NCBI GenBank assembly: GCA_000711775.1
Contig: ARYC01000157.1
Location: 22,363-86,362 of the forward strand
Direction: 5' to 3'
Length of the DNA stretch: 64,000 bases
Source of the DNA: Oxytricha trifallax
Lineage: Eukaryota; Ciliophora; Spirotrichea; Sporadotrichida; Oxytrichidae
The notes under the pieces were generated by a model, which saw nothing but the letters and a program-made list of their open reading frames with translations, made no database searches and was not told where the DNA came from. The position numbers and the translations under genes were made by a program. Shown in pieces: positions 47,242 through 60,365 of this stretch. The number at the start of each line of letters is the position of its first letter. Within the stretch, counting starts at the first letter, position 1.

Positions 47242-48600
47242 TCATTATTGTTATATTTAGCTATTAACTTATAAATTTCTAGAATTTAAATTTTGATTCT
47301 TTACTTGTAACTTGATAATTTTGGGATAATTACTAGAACCTTTTGAGAATTATAGATAAACTTTTTCCATATTCTCTTTTTAAATCTAAATCATTCTTAC
47401 CTTAATTTCTTAGACTTCATAATATCTGATCAGTTTATCAGCCAAACTCAAATTCAAGTTATTGCCAAACATTTGATATTTTCTTTCATATTCTTCATTG
47501 TAATAAATTATACTTGATGCCTGAAAAGTGAGAGATCTACAACTAATTCTGAAAAATTCTTTTTTCAGTATTTATTAAAGATCTAATGTATCATCAATTC
47601 TTATCACGATATCGGTGTTTCGATATTTAGAAAATTTCAAGTGATTCAATTAAAATTAGAGCAAAGAACTTTTAATGTTTATTCTTACTTTTTAAATATT
47701 TCTGAAATATTATGTTGAAAAATTAAATTTGAAAATATCTGCATGTATATAATCTAATTTAAATTATCAATGTAGTTTGATCTAGTCTTTGGTGTATAAA
47801 TATTCAAATACTTATAATCTACCTTAATTTTTTTCAATTTTTAGAACATCCACAGATATCTAGCTTAAGAGCGTATCATTCATTTTAAGAACTTCTAAAT
47901 TATGTAAACTTGCTAGCATTCTAGAATCTATGAAAATGCAATTATCCATTCTTAACTCTCTTAAATTTGAAAATGAATCATATGCAGGGCTCTAGGTATT
48001 GTAAATTACTGGACCTATCTTATATTAAATATTTGAACTGGTGACCTATTTAAGAATCTTTTAAGCATATTTTGGGGAATAAGTTTAAAAGTTGATGTAT
48101 ATTTGAATCTGATAAAGTAAATTCTGACTTAGTAATGGTTAAGCAATTAAATTTTATTCTGCGATAACTCACATTTTAATTAATTGTAATACTACTTTCA
48201 ACATTAAAGCATTAATCTATTTCAATAGATACTTCTGGATCTTGATCATTATCAATAGTTATAAGGAAATCTAGAAGGTTGTTAACTTAGTTTTGATTTA
48301 TGAAATATCAGAAAAGTATTACATAGTCCTTGGAACACTATTTTAAAAATTAAAAATCACCTTTACACCAAAATTAGTCTGGATTTATATATAATTGCTC
48401 TATTTTTGAAGTTCTGTAGCTTTAGAAATATGGAATAGCTTATTTTTCTGATTTATTCAATTGCTTGATAAGTAGATAGCTTTAGTTTAAACTTAAAAAT
48501 GAGTAAACTATGATTCTTATGTTTTTTGTCAGACTTTTTTGAGATTATTAAAATTACTAACAACTTTGCATGAAGTCTATGTAACAGGTATTCTAAATTG
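47242..48600 (-). pseudogene. F-box/LRR-like paralogue D
   Basis: Minus strand, stop TGA 47242-47244. Family blocks: NIRIIVYSFLSLNQSYL, HQLLNLFPKICLKDSQIG, LRELRMDNCIFIDSRML, and RNTDIVIRIDDTLDL. In-frame TGA near 48330 (family has Arg/Lys; AGA to TGA) and at 47767-47769, plus a frame change near 48050. Otherwise the codons are well kept. Confidence 0.65.
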
Positions 48601-49731
48601 AATTCATTTTGGAAATATATCTTGAAATGTCTCTTTAATTAATTATAATTTAAAATTTCTCGTTATTATAACAAATGGTGAGTACCTTTAAATCGAATAT
48701 TTATTATCTTGGTTTTATGATACCATAGACTTTTCATAATTTGTATTTATATTTTTTATTAATATAAAAACTATAAATGTTATGATCTTTCATGTAAATT
48801 CAAAAGAAATTATTTAAAATAGTTTTAAATTTCAACATAAATATTTTATTTGTATTTAAGGTTTTATATACTTTATGATTAACAATTAATATAAGAATTA
48901 AATATATATAAATATTAATTAAATATTTAGATTTAAATTGGGAAGATAGATTTATAGCTTATATTTTATAAAATAAATGGTTCTTAAACTACATTAATAA
49001 TTTCCAATATTTAAGTGTATTTTTAAACATATTTCTATAATAAAATAAATTATATTTCATTAGAAGTTACTAGATATATTAGAATGATATAGTTAATTAT
49101 ATAAAGTAGTTCCTTTGCTGTTGTAAATTATATTTAATATAAATTAAAATTTGGGAGTGGAAATTGTTCGTACCTTTATTACCCCCAAAATTATTACATT
49201 AAGGAGGTTTTTTCATTATCATATTAAGGTAATTTCCTCAGCTTTACATAAATAATATATTTTTATTTCAATTTTTATAATTATTCATCATCTAAATGAA
49301 CAAATTTAACTAATTAGCACATCCGTTAGTTCACACTTATTCAAAAGGATTTTAAATTTAATTTAAAATCCAATTTATGAATAATTATTTCGATTGGTTT
49401 TTTAGTATAAAGAAACAAGATATAAAAGTAAATCTTATATCAAATATAAAAATATTTTAATATGGGGAAGAGAATATGCATTAGTTCAATTAAAATTTTC
49501 AAAAATTCATGGCAAATAAATTAAATTCTAATATTAAGGTCAAGAAAATATTCCCCTACCTATGATTTGGGTTTATTTAAATAATTATATATTTTATTAA
49601 AAGTTAGATTATCAAATAAAAGATAATAATTCATTAGAACTCATATCATAATTTTAAAATTATCTTTTTTAATTTAATCTCTTTAATACTAAAAATTTAT
49701 AAAACTTTTAATTAAGTATAATTTATATATT
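48601..49731. other. AT-rich spacer with GGGAGTGG/CCCCTACC words
   Basis: GGGAGTGG at about 49153 and CCCCTACC at about 49553 bracket 400 bp rich in CCTCC/GGAGG words. This may be a relative of the 22.5-kb MITE-like element, but inverted pairing is weak. Confidence 0.3.
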
Positions 49732-50030
49732 GTCGGAATACATTCGGAATTGGGAAAATTAATTATAAGTTTGATTGCTATAAATCAAAATAGGCGCAGA
49801 TAAATTTGTCCAATTTAAACGATCATGGGCTCATTCGTAAGAAAATTCGAAATTAGCTGCCTTTATTATTGGCGGTACTATTTTATCTCTAATAATTAAG
49901 TCTAGCTAATTTTGAATTTTCTTACGAGTGAGCCCATGAACGTTTTAATTGGACAACTTTATCTGCGACTATTTTGATTTATAGAAATCAAATTTATAAT
50001 TAATTTTCTCAATTCCGAATGTATTCCGAC
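49732..50030. mobile_element. Foldback element 2 (299 bp)
   Basis: Inverted arms of about 130 bp beginning GTCGGAATACATTCGG and ending CCGAATGTATTCCGAC, with a small central loop near 49860-49900. TATT/AATA extend the palindrome outside. Same terminal consensus as foldback element 1 but a different interior. Confidence 0.85.
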
Positions 50031-51827
50031 AATAATGATTAAAGCATTCAATTCATTAAAAAAGATAATTTTATTCTATTAAACTAAAAATAAAAAATGA
50101 CTGACAACATAATAAATTTTCTAGTACACATTTTATTATTTATTAATATTCATAAAAAACAGTGGTACAAATATAAAACACTAGTTGTTTTTTATTATTA
50201 ATCTTAACATTACTCGAAATTTAATAACTGTTAAAGTATATTTTTAAGTTAGCAGTTATTTCAAATTTAATAGTTAAGCTAATTGAAAACAAATTTTAAT
50301 TGTAAATAATTATAATCAGATAATAAAATTATTTAAATGAGAGATTTATCTAATTAAAGCGGGAAACATATAAATAAAATTTAGTTTAGAATTTTGAGAT
50401 TGATAAAATACATTACGAATTATTATAAAGAGTAAGTTAATTGGACAATAAAGTCATATTTATACTGTTCTATATTTAACACATAAATTGGGAAATTAAA
50501 AATTAATTTTATTAGAGAAGTCGATCTTATCAATAATTACTTAAGGTTTTTTACTTTTTTGAAAATTTATTTGTAAATTAAAATTGTTTTTTATTTTATT
50601 TTTATTAAATCCCATAGATAATAATTTGAAGAAAATTGTGGTTATAGTATAAGGGATTCAAAATAAATGAGAAATAAATTTATAGTTTTAGCTCTACCCA
50701 TTTATAATTAAAAACTTAAGTCATTATAATTAAATAATCAGATAGTTTTTAAGTTTTCTAGTGCGATTATATATTTACGTTAATCTAAAATCCAACTTAT
50801 TTCACTTTCTATTTTCTTATTTTCTAAATTCACTTTTACTTATAAGAATGTAGAATCATCTACTTTCAATTTGAAATTTCTCAGATATTCTTAGTTTATC
50901 TTCTATGTTTTTAAGGAATTTTTTTAAAGAATTTTTAATGAGCATTTGAGTTTTTCTTGTATGATCTTTGAGAATTTTTCAAATAAAAATATGTTAGATA
51001 ATGAGTGGTTTAATTAATTATTCAAATATATTTAAAAGTTCATAAAGGCAATAAAACTATAATATTAGACATGTGGTAAGATGGATTATTTATAAGGATT
51101 AAATACAATTTAAAACGGGATCGAATCCCAGAGTTACTCATTATTTTAAAGAATATGAAGAATTAAAAGACTTAGTGATTTTCTTTAGTAATTTAAAGTT
51201 TATTAATATTAATCAATTCTCCTTATAAAAATGATTTTACTCTTTTATTATGATAAAATAAAAACAAACATTAAATTTAAGTTTAAAGTATAGAGTATAG
51301 GAAGTATTTTCATTAGTTTAATTTTAATTTGATAATTAAATTTATAAAATTAGATAAACAATTTTATTTTTAACCTATACATTCTTATTTTATAAAAGAT
51401 ATCAAAATTCTTTAATTTCATGATTAATCTGTTTGATGTTAATACAATTCCAATTACATTAGCTAATACAAGTGAAATCATTAATATTATATTTTATTTT
51501 GATTAAAAAATTTAATTTATATGTTTTGATATTTACATTTGCTTTTTAGCTATTGAATTCATTGTTATTAATTTGCTTTTTTAATTTAATTGTTTCAGAC
51601 AATTTTCTTCAAATTGAGCATTCGTTTAAATTTAAATTACAAACTATTAGCAGAACTTATTAAGTAGTTTTGGGATTTTAATTTTATTTACAAATATATA
51701 TAATTTTGTAATTAATAGTTAAGACTTACATTTTTTATATTTGATTAAAAATTATTAATTTTTATACTTTATAAAAATTAAATTTTATTTTGTTTTTACA
51801 TGAATTCTATATATTAATATTTAACTA
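50031..51827. other. AT-rich spacer
   Basis: Nothing supported. Confidence 0.35.
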
Positions 51828-53830
51828 TCATAATTTATTTATTTAAATTTTTATAAATTAATCATTCCTTTTTGCCAATGATCTATAAATTGAACTTCGC
51901 TGGCTCAAAACATTTAAATTGATAATCTTCTTAATTTATTTATTGAATATTTAAACAAATTCAAATTAGATTCTATCATTCTTATAATATTCATTCTCTA
52001 TAACTCTTGCTGAAATTTCTCGATCTTTGTAATAAAAATTTAGTTAATCAATCATACTCAAAGTCAGTAACTATCCAAGTTAATTTAATTGATATAGATA
52101 ATCATCATTAAAATAACTCACTTTAGATGCATATAAAGTGAGAGATTTACATTAAAGCTAATCTTAATAATACTGCTTAGAGATCTAATTATTCATCAAA
52201 TTTTATTGAAATATATGCATTACAATATTTGAAATTTCTTAAGTCATTTAACAAAAGGTTGACTCAAGTATTACAAAGATTAATTTTAATTTTCTTGATA
52301 CTTTAAAAACATCTTCTTGTAAATTGGAAATAATATAAGCTTCCCAAATTGTGTTCTTATATCAATTCTTCGAGTATTTCATAAAAGTCAAATTAAATAA
52401 AGTCTTTCTTGTTCAGATTCTTATACTTACCAAAAGCTTCTATTGAAGCGAGTTGAACTTTGTTGAAACTTAAAATATTTTCAATCAGGAATTGTGAATT
52501 CTAAGAAATATGTCAAGATGCTGTAGTTAAGAAGTCTATAAGTCTGTAATATATTGATCTGGACTGACAGCCTTTAAAATAATTGTCAGGCCTGACAACC
52601 TTTTAAATAATTGTCAGGCGAGGCAATTTTATGTGCTATGTTCCAAAAGTAATTAAGAGTTATTGAAAAGGATTTAGAACATTGTTCTAAGTATCCCTAT
52701 TAAATATAAAGGGTCCAGCAATATCATTCAAGATATTCAAAAAGGCACCCTATAAAAGCCATTTGGACTTTAACTGAAAGCAAAAGTTTTAAACAATATT
52801 GTAAAGGAAAATAAAAGTAGGAAATTCAATAAAAAGAATAACAAAAATATTAGAAGTTAAAGAATAAATTTCAAATCATTGATAATCGTACAAGTTAAAA
52901 CCATTAATCAAAAATTATGGCCTGACAATTATTTAAAAGGTTGTCGCCATGAAAATAATTGAAATTTAAATAATAATAAAAAAATAAATATTAAAAACAG
53001 AAAGTCCAATATAAGTTAAAGGAAAGTGCAACTTACTTGACTTTTATGAATTCCGTAACTTTGAGTGCCACCTAGACTTTTAAAATATTTCAAAAGCCTC
53101 ATATATTTTAACTAATCTAATACTTCTTAACATGAATAACTTAGAAGAGAATTATTCATTTTTAGAATTTCAAGATTATCTAAAGTTGCAAGCATTCTAG
53201 AATCAATAAAAATGCACCTATTTATTACCAATTCCTTTAATTTTAGGAATGATTTGTGGGCTGGTTTTAATAGATAATCTCGATTAGAACCATAATCTTG
53301 CACTAATTCCTTATATAAATGTCCAATATAAGAGTCTTATAAATAAAATGTACTAAACAAACATAAAAGTTTATGAATATCTTAATCTGAGAAGGTAAAT
53401 TCAGATTTAATTATTGAAGGTTTTTTGAAATTTAAATTACTAAAATTTAGTTTCTTATTTATTTTAAATTTCTCAGCATTTAAGCATTATCAAAATTCTA
53501 AATTCAATTCTATATTCTATTCTAAATTTGAAAATTTTTCAAGATTTTACATAAAATTTATTAACTTGTCAATTTAACTTTAATCTATAAATTATCTGAA
53601 AACAATTGTATTTTACTGCGAATGATCTATCAAACTTTAATAATCTATATCGTTGCACAGATATTCTGAGTTAATCTAAAATGATTCAATTTATTAAGTT
53701 CTATATTTTCTTGATATGGAATAGCTTATTACTCAAATTTATTTAATAATATCAAAATCATATAACTTTAGTTTAAACTTAAAAATGAGTAAATCTATAA
53801 TCTAATATTATTTGTCAATTTCTTTTGATA
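51828..53830 (-). pseudogene. F-box/LRR-like paralogue E, with insertion
   Basis: Minus strand. N-terminal part from about 53820 (NIRLQIYSFLSLNQSYM), LRR-like middle near 53150-53220, C-terminal part SMIDQLNFYYKDREISARVI ending near TGA 51828-51830. Frames shift several times and TGA codons occur. It is about 600 bp longer than its relatives because of an insertion around 52400-53000. Confidence 0.55.
52560..52950. mobile_element. Insertion with CCTGACA inverted repeats inside paralogue E
   Basis: CCTGACAACCTTTTAAATAA at about 52590 is inverted at about 52921-52948, and a second, adjacent inverted copy precedes the left one. The block is absent from the other paralogues. A small non-autonomous element or an IES-like insertion; exact borders are unclear. 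Confidence 0.4.
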
Positions 53831-54651
53831 TTGTGTTTCGGATTTAATGTTTTATATAAATTCTTAGAAACAGTAATTTTTAGTTGTAATCACTACTGGA
53901 ATTTACTTATCTATTTATTTATTTTATTTTCTTATGCTTTAAACGTCATTAAATTAAATTTATTAGTCATTTGCTTATTGGCATAATTAGAAGCAACTCA
54001 AAATTCTAGATAACATTTTTATTATAAAATATTTATTTTTATTTTATTTTTAGGTCCCAACAAAAATATTAAATTTATAAATATTTATTTGAAAAATTAA
54101 ATTATTAGAATAATATTTATATATAGCCTATCCATTCAATGTATTTAATTGAATTAAGATTTAAAAATATAAAAATAATTATTTTAAGAAAAAAAAATTC
54201 ATTTTTGTTTTGAAATTTAACTATTTATCAATAATATTTAATTTAAATTACATAGATTTATTTTATAAAAGGAAATATAAATTATAATGTGATAAATTTG
54301 AACTTTAATTTTAATAAAAGTAAGCCTTTTAATCTTTATTTAGTAGGTTTAAATTTTATCATTATTTATTGATAAAAGGGTTGATTATAATATCAATTTA
54401 TGAAATTTATTTAGAAATATTCAGGCATTTTAGATTTAAATAAACAAGTTTTTTTTAATAATTATTTTACATTCAATAGTAAAAATACATCACTGATTTA
54501 TTTTATAATATTTTGTTTGTAAATGTCGTTAATTATAGGAATTAAATAATAGAGATAAAGACTGAACATTCAATAAAAGATTATTAATTACTTCATAAAA
54601 ATATTATTTAAAAAATTTAATAGAGTTAAGATCTATCATAATTATAAACCC
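53831..54651. other. AT-rich spacer
   Basis: Nothing supported. Confidence 0.35.
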
Positions 54652-55960
54652 TCAATTTAAAAATGAATAATTTGATCCAGGGTCTTTTATCTGAATGTAT
54701 ACCTATTTCTAGGAACTCCCTGATTATATCGTAAATAGTAAATTATTTTTATCTTTCCTATGATTCTCTAACATTTCAACTAAAACATTGTACTATATAT
54801 AAAATTCATGAAGTTATATAATCAAGTTTTGAGGCATAACTTGCACATTATCTTTTGGCTAATCCTCGATTTTATTACCAAAGTAATTAACTTTTGATGC
54901 CTTCAATGTTATGGATTTATAGGAAATTTTGGTAATCTTATTTATTACATAAGAAAGATTCAATTCATCGTCAACTCTTATGGTGATATCTGTATAATAA
55001 TATTAAAATCTTTTAGTATCAAGTAGCAATAACTCTAGACTCTGGTTGTTTATGTTAAATTTGAGCTTTGCTAACAAAAATGAGTTCATTTTTGTAAAGT
55101 CAAAGGAAAATTAGAGACACTCCTCATTTTATTCTAGCATAGATTCTTCTGTTTAGCCTTTTATACACTTGTTATTTTAGAAATAAAGTTTTCTTAATCG
55201 ACTTTAGAAGGAAGCTTTACTCAAAATTTATCGAATTGGTTAATTTAGTGTTGAATCTTTGATTGTAAGAACTTCGAGATTACTTATACTGGCTAGCATC
55301 TTAGAATCTATAAAGACACAATTTTCGATCTGTAATTCTTAAATATTGCTGTATAATTTTTATGTTGGTTTTAAAATAAAATCATAATAAGTTTCATCGT
55401 TTTTCCTTCTATTTTTAAAGATATGTCCAATGTATGAATCTTTCAAATGGAATATTGGAAATAAATCAAAAAGGGGTTATAATTTCGCAAATGAAAAGGT
55501 TAATTCTGAGTTGATTATTGATAATTTATTGAATTTAATGTTTGTAAACTTAAGCTCTTCTAATATCTCTTAATTTTCAAATTGAGAGCATTATTTAATT
55601 ACTATGTTTATTTCATGCTTTTCTTAGTCACGATCTAGAGTTCTAATAAAGTATAAAACTTCTCCAAGTTTCAATTAACTATTAAATTATCTGAAAACGA
55701 TTGTGTAATTTTAAGCGTACCTTGTAAAATGATCATAACCGTAGAAATATGTGAGATGATTTGAGTTTATGCAAAAAGGATCATTACTTTATTTTCTTTA
55801 AACTATTTGTCATTAAATTAATTTGATTTCAGATTTCTATAATCTTTTCATGATATGATACCACTAATTTACGCTCAAATATGAGTAAATTATATTTTTA
55901 ATGTAACTTTATAAGCACTTTTGAGTTATAGTACCATTTTAGCAATTTTGATTGAAATTG
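54652..55960 (-). pseudogene. F-box/LRR-like paralogue F (one in-frame TGA)
   Basis: Minus strand, stop TGA 54652-54654. The frame is open for about 385 codons from near 55809, with FHLKDSYIGHIFKNRRKND, LQIENCVFIDSKMLASISNL, TDITIRVDDELNLSYVINKI and LIIQLHEFYIQYNVLVEM. The only break is TGA at 55810-55812, just after the F-box-like segment. A product starting downstream would lack the F-box. It provides the empty site for the mini-TBE (55447-55460). Confidence 0.65.
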
Positions 55961-56935
55961 TTGGTTTTTTACTCTTTAATTGATTATATATTCGAAAGAG
56001 GTAATTCTATCCTTTATTTCATTTAATTTTAAAATACTGATTGTTCGTCATCTCCTTCTTTCATTTACTCGAATTACTTTATAATAAATTTTGACATTTT
56101 TTTAATTTTACTTAATATAATTATTAAACAATTTTGAATTTTATACAGTACTTTTTTTTCAAAAAAATTAAATATTCAATTTTTATCATTAATAACAATG
56201 CAATTTTTTATCTTACTTATCTCGACCTGTAATTCTATGAATTACTTAATTATTAGAGAAACTTCATTTATTCAAAATTCAAAATTTGAATTATTTAATC
56301 GACATGAACATAGTGCTTTACAGCAATAAAAATAAAGAATGACTTTAATACCTATTGACCTGGCATTAAATTATTTAAATATAAATTTGATTAATCAAGT
56401 TATAATAAATTATTTGCATTATATTATGTTTAGTAATGCCGAAGATATATTTTTAATTTATTTACTAGTTATCAAATTTGTTACTTTTAAATAATATCGA
56501 AAATAAAATTAATACAAACATACTTAAAATTTAATAGTAATTTATCTTTAGAACATGGTTATTTTATATTATTTATTTTCATGGATTTCAGTTTTTAGGG
56601 TTTATGGAAATACTATTGATATTTTTTATTTTCAAGGATTAATCATATAAATAGAATAATATCATTTTAAATTTATAGTAATAATAGTAATTAATCAATT
56701 TTTATTGTTTTATGATTTTGCATTTCTCCAATTAATAATTATTTTAATTTCTATTAATTTAATTTAAATGAAATTAAATTTAATCAAAGTAAAATGTACA
56801 TTTTAAAGTAAATTGAAGAAAATAATATTATCAATATAAAATTTCATCATGAAAATTATTTATTGATTATTATAATTAAATTAACATAATTAGTTAAACT
56901 CATTTATATTTAAGCTAATTAAAATAAAATCAGTA
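55961..56935. other. AT-rich spacer
   Basis: Nothing supported. Confidence 0.35.
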
Positions 56936-58291
56936 TCATTCTAATGAGCAACTTATTTGTAAGCTTTTGTTGCCTTGACCAACTTTTTAAGTTATTTTAT
57001 AATTTATATTCTTGATTTAATCGTCAAGAAGCTTTATAAATTGAAGCAAAATCGATTCACCCTCTTAATCTTATGACTCTAAGGAAATATTTAATTATTT
57101 GAACGCTATGTTTAGCTCATCTTTAAATTATATATCGTTTTCATTCTAATCATAGGAATTATATGAATTTGATACATATAATGTAATAGATATCTCATCT
57201 ATACTGTAAATTTTAACTTAATTGGAAGCTAAGATTAAAGGACTATCAAATTTGATTCTAATATTGGTTTCTGGCTATTTCAAAATTTTTGAATCTGTTA
57301 TTAGATTTTTGATGCTGTAACTTAGCTTATGAGCATATAATTTTTACAAATTCTCAAAGCATTTCTATAAAAACTTGATGGAATAGTCAATTCCTTAATT
57401 TTCGTTTGAATATTTAACCTAAAAATCTTCTTTATCAAAAATATGTAGACTAGAAATAAATTTTAAATTCTACATGTATTATCTGTTGTCCAAAATATAT
57501 TTTGGATGATTGCATAGTAAAGTATTATTCATTACAATTATTTATTGATTATTAAGGGAAGATAGCATTTGAGGATCAATATAAAAACAATCACGCATGT
57601 TTATTTCTCTTAGCTTTAAGAATGGTTTTGGGGTTTGAGTATTAAGTTAAATTTCAGAATTGAGGCAATTTTCCACTTATTTCATTAAAAGAGTCCCAAT
57701 AAAAGAGTTTTACAGTTGTATTTTTGAAAATATACTAATAAATTGAAAAACTGTTTGATCTTCAAAAGTTAAGTCTGCTTTAACAATTGATAAGTTACCA
57801 AACTTTATTGTGTTACAATGTAAACTTTGTAGGCCTTTTAAAATTTCAAGATTCTGGCATTAATTTAATTCTATATTTAACTCTATCTCTTCATCTTACT
57901 TTGAATATTTGTGAATTGCTTAAATAAATCTAACATATTTGTTTACTTGAGTTTTATTGATTAATTCTTTGAAAATGAGTGTATATTTTGAAGTATACAT
58001 TCTCAATTATCTTAAGTTTAATTTATCACTTAGATATTATGAGTTTATATAGAACTCGTCATTTTGAGGAATTCTATATTTTTTTGCACAAGGAATTGCT
58101 GATTTTTCTGATTTATTCAATAAAATCAGAATTCTGTAACTTTGATATATACTTAAGTAGGAGTATACCATAAGCCTTAGATTTTTTGTCAAGGATTTCT
58201 AAATATTTATTCTAAAATCAGCATTTTATTCATTATTTTGATTATTGGGTTGTTTGCGTGATTAGAAGCAAAAAAATAAATTTTATAGCAT
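56936..58291 (-). CDS. F-box-like/leucine-rich-repeat-like protein, paralogue G (intact, 451 aa)
   Basis: Uninterrupted frame from ATG 58291 to TGA 56936-56938, 452 codons. F-box-like region at about residues 33-68 (KSLTKNLRLMVYSYLSIYQS…LLNKSEKS); middle QNSFIGTLLMKQVENCLN, LRR-like KLREINMRDCFYIDPQMLSS, QKLYAHKLSYSIKNLI; C-terminus LNIAFKQLNISLESQ and FIKLLDDQIKNINYKITQ. As in paralogue C the first 30 residues are not conserved, so the start is tentative. Many TAA/TAG are Gln. SCF substrate-receptor function is inferred only from the domain pattern. Confidence 0.7.
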
Positions 58292-59192
58292 TTATTTTAT
58301 AAATATATTATTTTAATTTTCACCATTTCTTAAATAATAGTAATTTTATTTTTAATATTTAAATATGTGGTTTTAAAAATAAATGTCACATTTTAATTAT
58401 AAATTAATTTAAGAAATAATTTTTAAATATTTTAATAGTTAATTGAATGACTTTACAATTAAAAAGTTAAATTATTTTTAATTAAATACAAATTAATTAT
58501 CTAATAATTTGTTATATTTTTGTGTATAATTAATAAACAAATAAAAATCTATGAGCATTTAATTTTTGCACAATTCTTGAAATTCTTAAGAATTTGTTGA
58601 AAATTATGATTTGTATATTATTTGATTTTGTTGAGAATGTTTTATGCTATCTATGATGAATAATTATGTTTCTATAGTAGCCCTGCTAAATTGATTACTA
58701 ATTAATAAAAATTATGGGATTATAATTTGTAAATCATAATTTTATAGAAATTCTTAATTAGAACCATTATTTACTAAATATAAATATTTAATCTATGAAA
58801 TAATATTCAGTTAGCTATAATTGTATGTCATAGCATATTGATAATAATATAATTTAAGTTTTAGTATTTGAATATATTCAAGTAATTACAAAGATAAAAT
58901 TAACTCTAGTCTTATTTTCCTTTTAGAATAATAAAAATGTAGTCCTAAAAAGAACAATTTTAAATCAATTAAAAATATTCATCAATTAATAGATTTAAAT
59001 AATAAGATTTAAAATTTATTTTTAAAACATAAAAACTTTGTTGTATTCAAAATAAATTATTATTTTTTCATTATTATGAATAATTAAAATTACAAGTCAA
59101 AATGTTTTAAAAAAGATATTCAAGAATGTAAAATTTTCTTTTCATAATATCATTCATATTTAAATAATTTAAAAGATAATCTTTTAATATAA
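58292..59192. other. AT-rich spacer
   Basis: Nothing supported. Confidence 0.35.
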
Positions 59193-59516
59193 TCATTGTC
59201 TAAGCCAGTTAAACTTTTAAGAGTCCTCCTGGACCAGTACTTCTACAGACTTTACTCTATTGTGATGACGATGCATTTCAAGAATCTGTTTGAAATTAGT
59301 CTAACTCTAGAAAAAGATAGAATATTATTCTCTATTAGCATCGTAACTTGGTTTTATCCACAAATTTTGGTTCAGGAAGTTAATTATGGCACCCTAAGAA
59401 TCTTTTTAGATTTAGCGCTAATTCTATATGGATTTTTATCATCCTGATTTTATGTCTTTGTGGATCTGGGAAGTAGACTGCTTTGTACTGAAAGAAGTAT
59501 AATATTCATTCGTCAT
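59193..59516 (-). pseudogene. Small gene, 107 codons with one internal TGA
   Basis: Minus strand, ATG 59516 (MTNEYYTSFSTKQSTSQIHK), TGA 59193-59195. Codon 26 is TGA (59439-59441); the frame then continues to the end with LNQNLWIKPSYDANREQYSI and RVKSVEVLVQEDSQKFNWL. Seven or more TAG/TAA are used as Gln. Its place, just downstream of paralogue H, suggests a separate gene rather than an array member. Unrecognised; either one nonsense mutation or a short upstream coding block joined by an unseen IES. Confidence 0.5.
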
Positions 59517-59599
59517 GGAAGCCAATGAATATATAGACTGAATCAATATGTTTTTAATTAGAATACAATTTTAAAGCCTCGACTACTTGATTCTATTAT

Positions 59600-60365
59600 A
59601 TGCATTGGAAATTTATCTTCTTAATTTATTGATCAATAGTTTTGCAAATTCAAGTAAAATATTAACACTCTGTAAATCCTAATATTATATCTATTAAAAA
59701 GTGATAATAAACTTATTATAAAAACTATTCAACTTGTCATTCGATGTCATTGTCAAAATTCTTTGTAGTATTAAATATTCTAATTTAGACAATCTTAAAC
59801 TCTTCTTTAGATATATATGATAAGAGAGATTGATTCCATTTATTTCAATTAATTATAATGAACATATAGGGTTATTGGCTAATTAAATTTTACGACAAGA
59901 TTTAACTCTGGGAACTCAGAATTTTGTGTATTTTTTAGAATAGTTTTGATACTATAGCTTACTTATTTTATACTCCTTTACTCTCTACAAATTTTCAAAA
60001 CTTGACCTTAGAAATTTTATGAAATATTCAATTCATATATTATTTTAAAAATAATAAACACCTAACTCTTCTTTATCAATAATATTAAGACTTGTTATGA
60101 TTTTTAATGTTGCAGGAGTTTTATGTTTTCATGAGATTAACTTTTCCTTATAACTCGCTTGAGTATTATCAAATATAAGAATTTCTTCTTTGTTTAATAT
60201 AGATAGTATTTAGAACCAACAAAAACAAAATTACTAATCCTTAATTTTTGTAAATTTGATAATGGTCTTAAGGTCAAGGAGGCAAGAAGTTGCTTGTTAA
60301 ATTTAAGATGATCATTTACTTTTTCTTTTTACAGATGCCCGAAAGAAGACTCACGGAATTGGATT
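59600..60365 (-). pseudogene. F-box/LRR-like paralogue H, C-terminal half
   Basis: Minus strand remnant beginning after the mini-TBE: SSFGHL then KEKVNDHLKF, ending LLEFAKLLINKLRR-like frames near 59620. Close to paralogue A over the same stretch, including flanks (36690-37420 against 59610-60360), so A and H derive from one duplication. Several frameshifts. Confidence 0.55.

Noticed and set aside
39387-59516. TGA read as Trp or Cys in the array
   Set aside because: Aligned paralogues show Arg, Ser or other residues at these sites, TGG and TGT/TGC are used normally, and TGA ends the intact genes.
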